In this document: in pieces, positions 14,315 to 25,178 of the stretch
How the letters are laid out: the number at the start of each line of letters is the position of its first letter
Numbering within the stretch: position 1 is the stretch's first letter
NCBI RefSeq assembly: GCF_026686735.1
Contig: NZ_CP113432.1
Location: forward strand, 4,577,001 to 4,641,000
Source of the DNA: Pseudomonas triclosanedens
GTDB lineage: Bacteria > Pseudomonadota > Gammaproteobacteria > Pseudomonadales > Pseudomonadaceae
Reading direction: 5' to 3'
DNA length: 64,000 nucleotides
Made by a program: the position numbers and the translations under genes
The notes under the pieces: model-generated
The model's input: the letters and a program-made list of their open reading frames with translations, nothing else
Told to the model about the DNA's origin: nothing
The model's database searches: none

Positions 14315-14406
14315 CTATCGCCTCGCATGGCCATCGCTCGTAACGTTTTCCGCGACCTGAAAGCGCCCTACCTTACGGTATCGGGCGCCGAGGGTCGAGA
14401 CTGGCG

Positions 14407-14431
14407 GGCCGGCGGCATTCGGTCGCCGGCC
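14407..14431 (-). terminator. GC-rich hairpin just after dnaE
   Basis: GGCCGGCG and CGCCGGCC, separated by 9 nt, form a perfect 8-bp stem ending 3 nt from the dnaE stop. No T run follows. It is a possible weak terminator or 3'-end protector of the dnaE transcript, so accA may be partly insulated from upstream transcription. Confidence 0.5.
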
Positions 14432-14434
14432 ACA

Positions 14435-17400
14435 CTAGCGGTAGTTCAGGAAGACGTTGTCGCGGCCGAACTGGTCACGCAGCGCTTGAATCAGGTTGTC
14501 CGCCGGGTCGATCCGCCACTGCTCGCCGAACTGCAACAGCGCACGCGCCTGCTCGCAGCTGTAGTCGACCGTGACCGGGCAATTGCCGCGGTGGCGGGTG
14601 CATAGATCGGCCAGCCAGCGCAGCCGGTCACCCTTGAGCGCATCGGCATGTACCCGCACCCGCAGGCTCTCCGCCAGCGAGGTGCGTGCCTCCTCCAGGC
14701 CCATCACACGCTTGGCGCGCAGGCGCAGGCCGCCGGAGAAGTCGTCCTGGCTGACTTCGCCTTCGATCACCACCAGAGCGTCGGTCTGCAGCAGCGCCTG
14801 GTTGGCGGCGAAGGCCTCGGCAAACAGCGAGGCTTCGATACGGCCGGAACGGTCGTCCAGCGTTACGAAGCCCATCTTGTCGCCACGCTTGTTCTTCATG
14901 ACTCGCAGATTGACGATCAGCCCCGCGACGGTCTGAGTATCCCGCGCCGGCTTAAGCTCGACGATGCGCTGACGAGCGAAACGTCGCACTTCGCCTTCGT
15001 ATTCGTCGATCGGATGGCCGGTCAGGTACAGGCCGAGGGTGTCCTTCTCGCCCTTCAGACGCTCTTTGAGATTGAGCGCCTTGGCTTTGCGGTGATTGGC
15101 GTAGACGTCAGCCTCGGGCTCGGCGAACACACCGCCGAACAGGTCCATATGGCCGCTGTCGTGGCTGCGCGAAGTCTGCTCGGCGGCCTTGACGGCTTCC
15201 TCCATCGAGGCCAGCAGCACGGCACGGTTGATATCGACATGGGCCTGGTAAGCCTTGGGCTCATCGTAGAAATAGGGGCCAAGACGATCCAGCGCACCGG
15301 CGCGGATCAGCGCCTCCAGCGTGCGCTTGTTGACGCGCTTGAGGTCGATGCGATCGCAGAAATCGAACAGCGTCTTGAAAGGCCCGCCCTCGTTGCGACA
15401 TTCGGTAATGGCTTCCACCGGGCCTTCGCCGACGCCTTTGATCGCCCCCAGGCCATAGACGATCTGGTCGTCGTCGTCCACGGTAAAGCGGAATTCCGAG
15501 TTGTTCACATCCGGCGCGACGATGCGCAGCTTCATGTGGCGACACTCTTCGATGAGCGTGACCACCTTATCGGTGTTCTGCATATCCGCGGTGAGTACCG
15601 CGGCCATGAACGGGGCCTTCCAGTGGGTCTTCAGCCAGGCAGTCTGATAAGAGACCAGTCCGTAGGCGGCCGAGTGCGACTTGTTGAAACCGTAACCGGC
15701 GAATTTCTCCACCAGATCGAAGATGTTGCCCGCAAGGTTCGCATCAATGCCGTTCTTCTCGCAGCCTTCGATGAAACCACCGCGCTGCTTGGCCATTTCC
15801 TCGGGCTTTTTCTTGCCCATGGCACGACGCAGCATGTCCGCGCCACCGAGGGTGTAGCCCGCCATCACCTGGGCGATCTGCATCACCTGCTCCTGATACA
15901 GGATGATGCCGTAGGTGGGCTTGAGCACCGGTTCAAGGCCGGCGTACTGGTAGTCGGGGTGCGGGTAGGAGATTTCCTCCCGACCGTGCTTACGGTTGAT
16001 GAAGTCGTCCACCATGCCTGATTGCAGCGGACCGGGGCGGAACAGCGCCACCAGTGCGATCAGGTCTTCCAGGCAGTCCGGCTTGAGCTTTTTGATCAGC
16101 TCCTTCATACCGCGCGATTCGAGCTGGAAGACCGCGGTGGTTTCCGCCTTCTGCAGCAAGTCGTAGGTTTTCTTGTCGTCCAGCGGGATGCGGTCGATAT
16201 CGACCAGTTCGGTCTCACCGTTCTTGCGCTGGATACGATGGATGATCTCCATCGCCCACTTGATGATGGTCAAGGTGCGCAGGCCGAGGAAGTCGAACTT
16301 CACCAGGCCGGCAGCCTCCACGTCATCCTTGTCGAACTGGGTCACCAGGCCACCGCCCTCTTCATCGCAGGCGATGGGGGCGAAATCGGTCAGCTTGGTT
16401 GGCGCGATCACTACACCGCCGGCATGCTTGCCGGTACCACGGGTGACACCTTCGAGCTTGAGCGCCATGTCCCAGATTTCCTGGGCTTCCTCGTCGGACT
16501 TGAGGAAGTCGCGGAGCATCTCTTCCTGCTCGAAAGCCTTCTCCAGGGTCATGCCCACTTCGAAGGGGATCATCTTCGACAGTTTATCGGCCAGTCCGTA
16601 GGACTTGCCCTGGACACGCGCCACGTCGCGGACCACTGCCTTCGCCGCCATCGAGCCGAAGGTGATGATCTGACTTACGGCGTTGCGGCCATAGGCGGCG
16701 GCCACGTAATCGATCACCCGATCGCGACCTTCCATGCAGAAGTCGACATCGAAGTCGGGCATGGAAATACGTTCGGGGTTCAGGAAGCGCTCGAACAGCA
16801 GGTCGTAGGCCAGCGGGTCAAGATCGGTGATCTTCAGCACATAGGCAACCAGCGAGCCGGCACCCGAGCCCCGCCCCGGCCCCACCGGTACGCCGTTGTT
16901 CTTGGCCCACTTGATGAAGTCCATCACGATCAGGAAGTAGCCTGGGAATCCCATCTGGATGATGGTGCCCAGCTCGAACTCCAGGCGGTCGACGTAGAGC
17001 TGTCGCTTTTCCTCGTAGTTCGGCGTGGTTTCCTTGGGCCAAAGCACTGCCAGGCGCTCCTCCAGACCCTCGTAGGAGACATGGCGCAGGTAGTCGTTGA
17101 TGTCCATGTCGTCGTAGGGAATCGGGAAGTTGGGCAGGAAGTACTTGCCCAGCTGTACCTCGATGTTGCAGCGCTTGGCGATCTCGACGGAGTTTTCCAG
17201 AGCCTCGGGGATATCGCTGAACAGTTCGGCCATTTCCGCCGGGCTCTTCAGATATTGCTGATCGGAATAGTTGCGCGAGCGACGCGGATCATCCAGTGCA
17301 CGTCCCTCACCGATGCAAACGCGAGTCTCGTGGGCCTCGAAGTCCCCTTGCTTGATGAAGCGCACATCGTTGGTCGCCACCAGCGGCGCGCCGCTGCGTT

Positions 17401-17965
17401 CAGCCAGCGCCACGGCGGCATGCACGTGCTCTTCGTCGTTGACCCGATTGGTGCGCTGGATATCCAGGTAGAAACGATCCGGAAATACCTCCAGCCACTC
17501 GGCGAGCAGCGAGTCGGCAAGAGTATTGTCTCCAGCCAGCAGCGCCAGGCCGATTTCGCCTTCCTTCGACCCGGACAGCGCGATCAGGCCCTCCGCGGCC
17601 TCCTTGACCCACTCGCGCTCGATGATGATCTCGCCGTTACGCTGGCCTTCCTGCCAACCACGGGAAATCAGCTCGGTGAGGTTGCGATAGCCTTTGGCGT
17701 TCATCGCCAGCAGCGTCAGGCGGGTCAACGGACCGTCCTCGTCGCGGTTGGCGAGCCAGATGTCCGCGCCGCAGATCGGCTTGATACCGCCGCCCAGGGC
17801 AGTCTTGTAGAACTTCACCAGCGAGCACATGTTGCTCAGGTCGGTCACCGCCACCGCCGGCATTCCTGCTCCGCCGACCGCCTTGATCAGCGGCTTGATC
17901 CGTACAAGGCCGTCGACCAGGGAGAATTCGGTGTGCAAACGCAGGTGAACGAAGGTGGCGGTCAT
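14435..17965 (-). CDS. dnaE: DNA polymerase III subunit alpha
   Basis: 1176 aa replicative polymerase. An N-terminal PHP domain ([12 protein letters not shown], about 1-280) is followed by the C-family polymerase core with the acidic catalytic motif [12 protein letters not shown] near residue 405, fingers with [14 protein letters not shown], a helix-hairpin-helix and an OB domain near 990-1070 ([29 protein letters not shown]). AAGGA lies just before the ATG. rnhB and the lpx genes lie upstream on the same strand behind a terminator. In P. aeruginosa PAO1, as I recall it, a permease gene lies between dnaE and rnhB; none is here. Confidence 0.98.
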   Translation of the reverse strand: MTATFVHLRLHTEFSLVDGLVRIKPLIKAVGGAGMPAVAVTDLSNMCSLVKFYKTALGGGIKPICGADIWLANRDEDGPLTRLTLLAMNAKGYRNLTELISRGWQEGQRNGEIIIEREWVKEAAEGLIALSGSKEGEIGLALLAGDNTLADSLLAEWLEVFPDRFYLDIQRTNRVNDEEHVHAAVALAERSGAPLVATNDVRFIKQGDFEAHETRVCIGEGRALDDPRRSRNYSDQQYLKSPAEMAELFSDIPEALENSVEIAKRCNIEVQLGKYFLPNFPIPYDDMDINDYLRHVSYEGLEERLAVLWPKETTPNYEEKRQLYVDRLEFELGTIIQMGFPGYFLIVMDFIKWAKNNGVPVGPGRGSGAGSLVAYVLKITDLDPLAYDLLFERFLNPERISMPDFDVDFCMEGRDRVIDYVAAAYGRNAVSQIITFGSMAAKAVVRDVARVQGKSYGLADKLSKMIPFEVGMTLEKAFEQEEMLRDFLKSDEEAQEIWDMALKLEGVTRGTGKHAGGVVIAPTKLTDFAPIACDEEGGGLVTQFDKDDVEAAGLVKFDFLGLRTLTIIKWAMEIIHRIQRKNGETELVDIDRIPLDDKKTYDLLQKAETTAVFQLESRGMKELIKKLKPDCLEDLIALVALFRPGPLQSGMVDDFINRKHGREEISYPHPDYQYAGLEPVLKPTYGIILYQEQVMQIAQVMAGYTLGGADMLRRAMGKKKPEEMAKQRGGFIEGCEKNGIDANLAGNIFDLVEKFAGYGFNKSHSAAYGLVSYQTAWLKTHWKAPFMAAVLTADMQNTDKVVTLIEECRHMKLRIVAPDVNNSEFRFTVDDDDQIVYGLGAIKGVGEGPVEAITECRNEGGPFKTLFDFCDRIDLKRVNKRTLEALIRAGALDRLGPYFYDEPKAYQAHVDINRAVLLASMEEAVKAAEQTSRSHDSGHMDLFGGVFAEPEADVYANHRKAKALNLKERLKGEKDTLGLYLTGHPIDEYEGEVRRFARQRIVELKPARDTQTVAGLIVNLRVMKNKRGDKMGFVTLDDRSGRIEASLFAEAFAANQALLQTDALVVIEGEVSQDDFSGGLRLRAKRVMGLEEARTSLAESLRVRVHADALKGDRLRWLADLCTRHRGNCPVTVDYSCEQARALLQFGEQWRIDPADNLIQALRDQFGRDNVFLNYR

Positions 17966-17990
17966 GGTGGTCCTTGATAGAGCTCAAAAA

Positions 17991-18017
17991 CGGCAAGCCC
18001 CGGATTGTACCGGGGCT
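17991..18017 (-). terminator. Terminator between rnhB and dnaE
   Basis: On the minus strand AGCCCCGG, a 6-nt loop and CCGGGGCT form an 8-bp stem (17996-18017), followed after five bases by TTTTT (plus-strand A's 17986-17990). It ends the lpx-rnhB transcript about 100 nt past rnhB and lies just ahead of the dnaE ribosome-binding site. Confidence 0.65.
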
Positions 18018-18119
18018 CTCCGCAAAGCTACAGGGATCAATGGGCCAGCCGTCGCACCGTGCGCATCAAGGCACCGACCGACAGCTGGCAGAGGGAATTT
18101 TCACAGTAATAACAGGGTA

Positions 18120-18731
18120 TTACAGAATTGCACCGGAGCCTTCCAGCAACTCGCGAACAGGTGCGAAGGAACGCCGATGGATGGCCGTGGGGCCCAGGCG
18201 CTTGAGCGCCTCCAGATGCACCGGCGTGGGGTAGCCCTTGTGGCCGCCAATGCCGTAGCCCGGATAAAGCGCCTCCATCTGCTGCATCTCACGGTCACGA
18301 CTGACCTTGGCCAGGATCGATGCCGCGGCAATGGCCGGAACCTGGCCATCCCCTTTCACCACCGGGGCTGCCGGCACCTTGAGTTTCGGGCAGCGGTTGC
18401 CGTCGATGAGCGCCAGCTTCGGAGTGACACTCAGACCTTCGACTGCCCGCTGCATCGCCAGCATGGTGGCATGAAGAATGTTGAGTTGGTCGATCTCATG
18501 CACTTCCGCTCGGGCAATGCACCAGGCCAGGGCCTTCTCGCGAATCTCATCGAATAGAGCCTCGCGGCGCGCTTCACTGAGCTTCTTGGAGTCGTTCAAC
18601 CCATTGATCGGCCGAGCCGGATCGAGAATTACCGCAGCAGTGACCACGGGACCACATAGCGGACCGCGGCCGACCTCATCCACGCCCGCGACCAACTCCT
18701 CGACCAGTGCGAAATCCAGCCCCATCTGCAT
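18120..18731 (-). CDS. rnhB: Ribonuclease HII
   Basis: 203 aa. RNase HII nicks 5' of ribonucleotides in RNA-DNA duplexes. The catalytic Asp-Glu pair lies in [16 protein letters not shown] (Asp18, Glu19); [14 protein letters not shown] and a third acidic residue in [10 protein letters not shown] follow. The start shares one base with the lpxB stop (TGATG), so translation is coupled; a second in-frame ATG two codons later is also possible. Confidence 0.96.
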   Translation of the reverse strand: MQMGLDFALVEELVAGVDEVGRGPLCGPVVTAAVILDPARPINGLNDSKKLSEARREALFDEIREKALAWCIARAEVHEIDQLNILHATMLAMQRAVEGLSVTPKLALIDGNRCPKLKVPAAPVVKGDGQVPAIAAASILAKVSRDREMQQMEALYPGYGIGGHKGYPTPVHLEALKRLGPTAIHRRSFAPVRELLEGSGAIL

Positions 18732-19873
18732 CAGCGTTTCTCCACCAGGGCAAGCACCGCTTCGGCGGCCTGCGCGGACGCATCCTGACGCAAGGCGCGA
18801 TGAATCGCATCAAAGTATTCGGTCTGCGCACGACCATCATCCAGCAGCGGCAACAGCGTTTGCGCCAGCGCGTCAGGCGTAGCGGCCTCCTGAATCAGCT
18901 CAGGCACCAGCAAGCGTCCCGCCATCAGATTCGGCAGGGAAATGTAGGCGCTTTTCACCAACCGTTTGAGAATGCGGTATGTAAGCGGCGCCACCTTGTA
19001 GGCCACCACCATCGGCCGCTTGTACAACAGGGCTTCAAGCGTTGCGGTACCAGAGGCGATCAGTACGGCATCGCACGCAGCCAGCGCCTCGTGGGACGCG
19101 CCGTCGAGCAACTGCACCGGCAGATCGCGACCGGCGAGCATCTCTTCGATCTGGGTACGCCGCTCGGGGCTGGCGCACGGCAGCACGAAGCGCAGGCCGG
19201 GGCGCTCTTGCAACAGACGCTGAGCGGTATCGAGGAAAAGCGTACCAAGCCTGCCTACCTCACCTCCCCGGCTGCCGGGCAGGAGCGCGACAACGCTGGC
19301 GCTCTGCGGCAGCCCCAGGCGCTCGCGCGCACCAGTTCGGTCGGCTTCCAGAGGAATGGTATTGGCCAGCGGGTGGCCGACGAAACGCACCGGCACCGCA
19401 TGCTCTTCGTAGAAGCGCGCCTCGAAGGGGAACAGCGCGAGCATCAGGTCGCAGGCATCCTTGATTTTCAGCACGCGCTTCTGCCGCCAGGCCCATACGG
19501 AAGGGCTGACATAGTGCACAGTGCGAATGCCCGCGCCACGCAGCTTCAATTCGATATTCAGGTTGAAGTCGGGGGCATCGATACCGATGAACACGTCCGG
19601 CCTGGCCACGATCAGCATCTGCACCAGATCCTTGCGTCGGCGCAGCAGTTCGCGCAGACGTCCGAGGACCTCGACTAGCCCCATTACCGCAAGGCGCTCC
19701 ATCGGGAAGTGCGACTGCAGCCCTTCAGCCTGCATGAGCGGGCCGCCGACACCGATGAACTCGATGTCGGGATGACGCTGCTTGAGCGCCTGCATGAGGC
19801 CGGATCCTAGGATATCGCCGGACGCCTCGCCCGCGACCAGGGCGACGCGCAGCTTGCGAGCGGTGGATTGCAT
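18731..19873 (-). CDS. lpxB: Lipid-A-disaccharide synthase
   Basis: 380 aa GT19 glycosyltransferase. LpxB joins lipid X and UDP-2,3-diacylglucosamine into the beta-1,6 disaccharide of lipid A. The N-terminal [18 protein letters not shown] and the central [13 protein letters not shown] are characteristic. It lies 2 bp after lpxA and overlaps rnhB by one base. Confidence 0.97.
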   Translation of the reverse strand: MQSTARKLRVALVAGEASGDILGSGLMQALKQRHPDIEFIGVGGPLMQAEGLQSHFPMERLAVMGLVEVLGRLRELLRRRKDLVQMLIVARPDVFIGIDAPDFNLNIELKLRGAGIRTVHYVSPSVWAWRQKRVLKIKDACDLMLALFPFEARFYEEHAVPVRFVGHPLANTIPLEADRTGARERLGLPQSASVVALLPGSRGGEVGRLGTLFLDTAQRLLQERPGLRFVLPCASPERRTQIEEMLAGRDLPVQLLDGASHEALAACDAVLIASGTATLEALLYKRPMVVAYKVAPLTYRILKRLVKSAYISLPNLMAGRLLVPELIQEAATPDALAQTLLPLLDDGRAQTEYFDAIHRALRQDASAQAAEAVLALVEKR

Positions 19874-19875
19874 GA

Positions 19876-20652
19876 TCAGCGAGTGATGCCGCGAGTAGAA
19901 CTCTGAATCGAGTCGCGGAATACAGCGACCTCAGGGAACTGCTCGGAAACTTCGGCCAGTTCGGCCAACGCCTCGTCTACCGTCAGCCCCTGGCGATAGA
20001 CCACCTTGTAAGCACGGCGCAACGCCTGGATGGCCTCGGCACTGAAGCCGCGACGACGCAAGCCCTCGAAGTTCATGCTGCGCGCCTCGGCAGGATTGCC
20101 GAAAACGGTCACGTAAGCCGGAACATCCTTGCCGATAGCGCTGCCCATGCCGGAGAAGCTGTGTGCGCCAATGCGGCAGAACTGGTGCACCAGTGTGTAG
20201 CCGGACAGGATCGCCCAATCATCCACGTGCACATGGCCAGCCAGAGCCGTGTTATTCACCAGAATGCAATGGTTTCCGATCACACTGTCATGGCCGATAT
20301 GCACATAGGCCATGAGCAGGTTGTGATCGCCAATGGTAGTTTCCGCACGGTCCTGCACCGTTCCGCGATGGATGGTCACCCCTTCGCGGATAACGTTGTG
20401 GTCGCCAATCACTAGGCGGGTGGGTTCACCCTTGTACTTCAGGTCGGGAGTATCCTCGCCAACGCTGGAGAACTGGAAAATGCGGTTGTGTTTGCCGATC
20501 TTCGTGGGGCCCTTGAGCACCACGTGCGGACCGATCACCGTACCTTCGCCGATCTCCACATCCGGCCCGACGATGGACCAGGGGCCCACCTCAACGTCGT
20601 CAGCCAGTTTTGCGCGCGGGTCGATGATGGCGCGAGGATCGATCAAACTCAT
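19876..20652 (-). CDS. lpxA: UDP-N-acetylglucosamine acyltransferase
   Basis: 258 aa left-handed parallel beta-helix enzyme that starts lipid A synthesis by 3-O-acylating UDP-GlcNAc. Hexapeptide repeats run from about residue 5 to 180 (for example [33 protein letters not shown] with the catalytic His), then a C-terminal helical domain. The start [11 protein letters not shown] overlaps the fabZ stop as ATGA; the longer open frame has no support. Confidence 0.97.
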   Translation of the reverse strand: MSLIDPRAIIDPRAKLADDVEVGPWSIVGPDVEIGEGTVIGPHVVLKGPTKIGKHNRIFQFSSVGEDTPDLKYKGEPTRLVIGDHNVIREGVTIHRGTVQDRAETTIGDHNLLMAYVHIGHDSVIGNHCILVNNTALAGHVHVDDWAILSGYTLVHQFCRIGAHSFSGMGSAIGKDVPAYVTVFGNPAEARSMNFEGLRRRGFSAEAIQALRRAYKVVYRQGLTVDEALAELAEVSEQFPEVAVFRDSIQSSTRGITR

Positions 20653-21089
20653 AGTTTGCGTTCCGCACAGATGATTTCGGCCGAGCATACCGGCTTGTCA
20701 TCGACGGTTGCATGGCAATCGAACTTCCAGATACCGCGCTTGACGCTGACGAACTGGGCGTTGAGCTGCAACTGATCGCCCGGCAGCACCGGCTGGCGGA
20801 AGCGCAGCTTGTCGGAGCCCACGAAGTAGTACAGAGTGCCGTCTGCAGGCTTCACGTCGAGCATCTTGAAACCGAGGATGCCGGCAGCCTGGGCCATCGC
20901 CTCGATGATCAGCACGCCTGGCATGATCGGGTGCTGCGGAAAGTGGCCATTGAAGAACGGCTCGTTGATGCTGACATTCTTGTAGGCGCGAATGCGCTTG
21001 CCTTCGATGTCCAGCTCCACCACCCGATCCACCAGCAGGAAGGGGTAGCGATGAGGCAGGTATTCGCGAATCTCGTTGATGTCCATCAT
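20649..21089 (-). CDS. fabZ: 3-hydroxyacyl-[acyl-carrier-protein] dehydratase FabZ
   Basis: 146 aa hot-dog-fold dehydratase for fatty-acid elongation. Catalytic His49 ([13 protein letters not shown]) and Glu63 are present. I chose the [17 protein letters not shown] start at 21089, the N-terminus known in pseudomonads; the extra 12 codons upstream would start at TTG. The ribosome-binding site is weak. FabZ and LpxA compete for 3-hydroxyacyl-ACP, so the 4-nt overlap keeps the two in step. Confidence 0.96.
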   Translation of the reverse strand: MMDINEIREYLPHRYPFLLVDRVVELDIEGKRIRAYKNVSINEPFFNGHFPQHPIMPGVLIIEAMAQAAGILGFKMLDVKPADGTLYYFVGSDKLRFRQPVLPGDQLQLNAQFVSVKRGIWKFDCHATVDDKPVCSAEIICAERKL

Positions 21090-21137
21090 GTTCAGGGGAG
21101 CCTGTTCAGAAAAGGGAAACGCCAAAAAATGCGTGAA

Positions 21138-22199
21138 TCACGCATCTGATGGAGCGTTTCCGCTTGGGGTCACGGCAGCCAGGCGCTTTTCCAGCTGTTG
21201 CAGACGACGAGCCATGTCATCCAACTGGCGAATACGCGCAGCGCTTTTTTTCCATTCGGCGGCCGGCTGCATCGCAGTACCGGAGGAATAGGAACCTGGC
21301 TCGGTAATCGAGCGAGTCACCATCGTCATCCCGGTGACGAAGACGTTGTCGCAGATTTCGATGTGCCCGACCAGACCTACACCGCCGGCGAGCATGCAGT
21401 GCTTGCCAATCTTGGCGCTGCCGGAAATCCCGCAGCAACCGGCCATAGCGGTGTGATCACCGATCTGCACGTTGTGGGCGATCATGATCTGGTTGTCCAG
21501 CTTCACGCCATTGCCCACCAGCGTATCGGACAGCGCACCACGGTCGATCGTGGTATTGGCGCCGATCTCGACGTCATCTCCCACGGATACACCGCCAATT
21601 TGCGCGATCTTTTGCCAAACACCCTTTTGATTGGCAAAGCCGAAGCCTTCCCCACCCAATACGGCGCCGGACTGAATGACCACGCGCTTGCCAATGCGCA
21701 CGTCGTGGTAGAGGGTGACGCGGGGAGCCAGCCAGCCGCCTTCGCCAATGACGCTGCGAGCGCCGACGAAGCAATGGGCACCGAGCGTGACACCGGCACC
21801 GATCTGCGCACCTGCCTCGATCACCACGTAGGGACCGATGCTGGCGCTTGGATCGACCTGCGCGCCCTCGTCCACCACTGCAGTGGGATGAATCCCCACC
21901 GGAGCCTTGGGCTTGCGATCGAACTGATGCGACAGGCCTGCGTAAGCAAGATACGGATTGGGCACCACCAGCGCATTGCCGGTAAAACCTTCGGCGTCAG
22001 CCTCGGTCAGCAGCACGGCCCCCGCATTGCTCTCGGGCAGGAACTTGCGGTACTGGGGGTTGGCCAGGAAACTCAGTTGATCGGCAGCCGCGTCCTGCAA
22101 GGTGGACAGGCCCCGAATAACCAGAGCGGGATCGCCGCGCAGCTCGGCACCGAGCTGCGCGGCAAGTTCAGCGAGGGTAAAAGACAGCTCGGTCATCAT
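21138..22199 (-). CDS. lpxD: UDP-3-O-(3-hydroxyacyl)glucosamine N-acyltransferase
   Basis: 353 aa, the length of the P. aeruginosa enzyme. LpxD adds the N-linked 3-hydroxyacyl chain in lipid A synthesis. It has an N-terminal uridine-binding domain (about 1-100, [16 protein letters not shown]), hexapeptide beta-helix repeats (about 105-300, with the catalytic His in [17 protein letters not shown]) and a C-terminal helix ([17 protein letters not shown]). The ATG at 22199 shares a base with the skp stop. Confidence 0.97.
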   Translation of the reverse strand: MMTELSFTLAELAAQLGAELRGDPALVIRGLSTLQDAAADQLSFLANPQYRKFLPESNAGAVLLTEADAEGFTGNALVVPNPYLAYAGLSHQFDRKPKAPVGIHPTAVVDEGAQVDPSASIGPYVVIEAGAQIGAGVTLGAHCFVGARSVIGEGGWLAPRVTLYHDVRIGKRVVIQSGAVLGGEGFGFANQKGVWQKIAQIGGVSVGDDVEIGANTTIDRGALSDTLVGNGVKLDNQIMIAHNVQIGDHTAMAGCCGISGSAKIGKHCMLAGGVGLVGHIEICDNVFVTGMTMVTRSITEPGSYSSGTAMQPAAEWKKSAARIRQLDDMARRLQQLEKRLAAVTPSGNAPSDA

Positions 22200-22702
22200 C
22201 AACGCAGCTGATTCATGCGCTCGATGACTTGACGAGTGATGTCGTACTGCGGCTTGACGTCGACCACGGCACCACGCTCGACCACGAGGTCGTAACCGCC
22301 TTTCTTGATGGTTTCCTCGACAGCCTGGTCCAGCTTCGGCTTGAGCTTCTTGAGCATGTCACGGTCGGCGACAGCCTTGGCTTCGTTCAGCTCCTTGGAC
22401 TGGAACTGGAAGTCACGAGCCTTCTGCTTGAAGTCATTCTCGGCCTTTTCACGCTCGGAGTTCGACATCTTGCTGCCGCCGCTAACCAGCTTGTCCTGCA
22501 GCGCCTTGGCATCGGTCTCCAGGGCCTTGAGCTTGTTCAGTTGCGGGCCGAACTTCTTCTCGGCGTCAACGGCATACTGCTTGGCCGCGTCCGATTCAAG
22601 GAGTGCCATCTGATAGTTGAGCACCGCGATCTTCATGTCGGCGAACGCAGGGCTCGCCGCAAGGGCTGCGGTGATCAGGACGAACTGGGTCAACTTACGC
22701 AC
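22199..22702 (-). CDS. skp: Periplasmic chaperone Skp/OmpH
   Basis: 167 aa. The signal peptide ([21 protein letters not shown]) is cleaved before [10 protein letters not shown]. The rest is the long charged helical tentacle region typical of Skp (about 45-130, rich in Lys, Glu, Asp). It holds unfolded outer-membrane proteins for BamA, whose gene lies immediately upstream. I chose the GTG at 22702 because CAGGAG sits 6 nt ahead of it; the open frame runs five codons further to another GTG. Confidence 0.93.
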   Translation of the reverse strand: MRKLTQFVLITAALAASPAFADMKIAVLNYQMALLESDAAKQYAVDAEKKFGPQLNKLKALETDAKALQDKLVSGGSKMSNSEREKAENDFKQKARDFQFQSKELNEAKAVADRDMLKKLKPKLDQAVEETIKKGGYDLVVERGAVVDVKPQYDITRQVIERMNQLR

Positions 22703-22750
22703 GATGCACTCCTGCACAAAGCATGGTTGTCATTACAACGATACGGCCAA

Positions 22751-25105
22751 TTAGAAGGTCTGTCCCAGGGAGAACTGGAATATCTGGGTTTCAGCATTGT
22801 CCGGCTTCTTGATCGGCGTGCCGAGACTGAAGCTCAGCGGACCCAGAGCGGTGATCCAGGTCAGCCCCACACCCACAGAGCTGGCAAGATTGCTGAAGTC
22901 CACACCATCACATCCCTGGGTAGTGGACAGCGGGCAGTCGGTATCGAACACGTTACCCACGTCCCAGAACACGACACTGCGCAGTTGGCGCTGATCCTTC
23001 ACGAACGGCAACGGGAACAGCAATTCCGCACCGCCGGTGATCAGGATGTTACCACCGAAGGCTTGCGGATCCTGATCCGGGTCCTTGTCGGTACCCGGGT
23101 TGTTGCCGGAGCTAGGCGTACTGCGCGGACCAAGAGTGCTGTCCTTGAAGCCACGTACGGAGTTGAAACCACCCGCGTAGTAGTTTTCATAGAACGGCAG
23201 ACGATCGGTCGAGCCATAGGCACCGCCGTAACCGAGCTCGGTGTGGAAGCGCATGGTGTAGTTTTCGGTTAGCGGCGCGAAGACCTGGCCGCGGTAGTCG
23301 AGCTTGTAGAACGACAGGTCGCTACCCGGAACAGTCGACTCGAGCACCAGGCTCTGGGAGTGGCCACGGTTGGCCAGTACGCCCTTGTTCAAGGTCGACT
23401 CGGACCAGCCGATGGATGCCTTGAAGTTGGTGAAGCTGTCGCCTTCCTGTTTGATGAAGTCGAAAATCTCGTCGACGGTGTATACGCCGGTATCGATTTC
23501 GTCCTTCTGCACTGTCAGGCCGTAGGTCAGGCGCGATGTTTCGCTGATCGGATAGCCGATGCTGACGCCAGCACCGTAGCTGTTGACCGAGTAGCTGGAA
23601 ACGTCGACGTCCAGGTCGCTGTAGTCGGTCTTGCGGTAGAAGGCGTTGTAACCCAGGCTCACGCCGTCGACGGTCCAGTAGGGGTCGACGAAGCCGAAGT
23701 TGTAGCGAGTCTGGTAATCGGACTTGGTCAGGCCGATGCTGACCTTGTTACCAGTCCCCAGGAAGTTGTTCTGGCTGATCGAACCACCCAGGATCAGGCC
23801 CGCGCTCTGGGCGAAGCCAATGCTGGCGGTGATGGAGCCGGACGGCTGCTCTTCCACGCTGTAGTTGACATCGACCTGGTCGTCGGTGCCCGGCACCGCG
23901 GGGGTCTCGACGTTGACTTCCTTGAAGTACCCCAGGCGCTCCAGACGCTGCTTCGACTGGTCGATCAGGTAGGTGGACGCCCAGCCGCCCTCCATCTGAC
24001 GCATCTCGCGACGAAGAACTTCGTCCTCGGTCTTGGTGTTGCCGCGGAAGTTGATGCGGTTGACGTACGCACGCTTACCCGGGTCGACCACGTAGGTGAT
24101 CGATACGGTCTTGTCGTCGTCATGCGGCTCCGGTACGCCGTTGACGTTGGCGAAGGTATAGCCTTCGTTACCCAGGCGGCGGGTGATCAGGTCGGAGGTG
24201 GTGGTCATCACCTTGCGCGAGAAGACCTGCCCCTCTTTGACCAGGAGAAGCTTCTTGACCTCTTCTTCCGGAACCTTCAGGTCGCCGGAGAGTTTCACGT
24301 CGCGAATGGTGTACTTCTCACCTTCGTTGACGTTGACAGTGATGTAGACGTGTTTCTTGTCCGGCGTGATGGATACCTGGGTCGACGCTATATCCATGTG
24401 GATATAGCCACGGTCCAGGTAGTAGGAGCGCAGGCGCTCGAGGTCGCCGGAGAGCTTTTCGCGAGAATACTTGTCGTCGTTCTTGAAGAAGGACAGCCAG
24501 TTGGTGGTCTTCAGCTCGAACAGATCGGTGAGGTCTTCTTCAGAGAAGACGGTGTTACCCACCACGTTGACGTGGGCGATGGCAGCGACGGTGCCTTCGT
24601 TGATGGTGATCTTCAGCGCGACACGGTTGCGCGGCTGCGGGACCACTTCGGTCTCGATCTCGGCGGAATAGCGGCCCTGGGCGACATACTGACGCTGCAG
24701 TTCGTTCCGTACGCCTTCGAGGGTCGCACGCTGGAAGATCTCACCTTCGGCCAGGCCCGATTGCTTCAGACCCTTCATCAAATCTTCGGTGGTGATGGCC
24801 TTGTTGCCCTCGATCTCGATGCTGGAGATCGACGGACGCTCAACGACGTTCACGATCAGCACGTTGCCGTCGCGGCTGAGCTGGATATCCTGGAAAAAGC
24901 CGGTCTTGAACAGCGAGCGGGTCGCGTCGACCAGGCGACGATCATCGATCTGCTCACCCACGTTCAACGGCAGTGCGGCGAACACGCTACCGGCGGAGAC
25001 GCGCTGCAGGCCGTTGACCCGGATGTCGGAGACAGTGAAGGACTCGGCGTGAACCTGGGCGATCATCAGCGCGGAAAGGGCCGCGGGTAGCAGAAAGCGT
25101 TTCAT
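22751..25105 (-). CDS. bamA: Outer-membrane assembly factor BamA (Omp85/Opr86)
   Basis: 784 aa. The signal peptide MKRFLLPAALSALMIAQVHA is followed by five POTRA domains (about 22-420) and a 16-strand barrel whose last residues end in Phe (FQFSLGQTF). The loop-6 motif VRGF is present (NSVRGFKDSTLG). It is the core of the BAM complex that inserts outer-membrane proteins. A hairpin lies between rseP and bamA, but the spacing (73 bp) allows readthrough. Confidence 0.97.
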   Translation of the reverse strand: MKRFLLPAALSALMIAQVHAESFTVSDIRVNGLQRVSAGSVFAALPLNVGEQIDDRRLVDATRSLFKTGFFQDIQLSRDGNVLIVNVVERPSISSIEIEGNKAITTEDLMKGLKQSGLAEGEIFQRATLEGVRNELQRQYVAQGRYSAEIETEVVPQPRNRVALKITINEGTVAAIAHVNVVGNTVFSEEDLTDLFELKTTNWLSFFKNDDKYSREKLSGDLERLRSYYLDRGYIHMDIASTQVSITPDKKHVYITVNVNEGEKYTIRDVKLSGDLKVPEEEVKKLLLVKEGQVFSRKVMTTTSDLITRRLGNEGYTFANVNGVPEPHDDDKTVSITYVVDPGKRAYVNRINFRGNTKTEDEVLRREMRQMEGGWASTYLIDQSKQRLERLGYFKEVNVETPAVPGTDDQVDVNYSVEEQPSGSITASIGFAQSAGLILGGSISQNNFLGTGNKVSIGLTKSDYQTRYNFGFVDPYWTVDGVSLGYNAFYRKTDYSDLDVDVSSYSVNSYGAGVSIGYPISETSRLTYGLTVQKDEIDTGVYTVDEIFDFIKQEGDSFTNFKASIGWSESTLNKGVLANRGHSQSLVLESTVPGSDLSFYKLDYRGQVFAPLTENYTMRFHTELGYGGAYGSTDRLPFYENYYAGGFNSVRGFKDSTLGPRSTPSSGNNPGTDKDPDQDPQAFGGNILITGGAELLFPLPFVKDQRQLRSVVFWDVGNVFDTDCPLSTTQGCDGVDFSNLASSVGVGLTWITALGPLSFSLGTPIKKPDNAETQIFQFSLGQTF

Positions 25106-25130
25106 GGAGTCCTTTTATTCCAACTGACAA

Positions 25131-25160
25131 ATAAAGAATCTGCCGCATGAGGCGGCAGAT
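25131..25160 (-). terminator. Hairpin between rseP and bamA
   Basis: ATCTGCCGC, a 5-nt loop and GCGGCAGAT (25138-25160) form a 9-bp stem on the minus strand, followed by TCTTTAT. It starts about 18 nt after the rseP stop. The short, broken T tract suggests partial termination that would set the bamA-skp-lpx level relative to the upstream genes. Confidence 0.6.
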
Positions 25161-25178
25161 CCGAAATTCAACGGTGAG

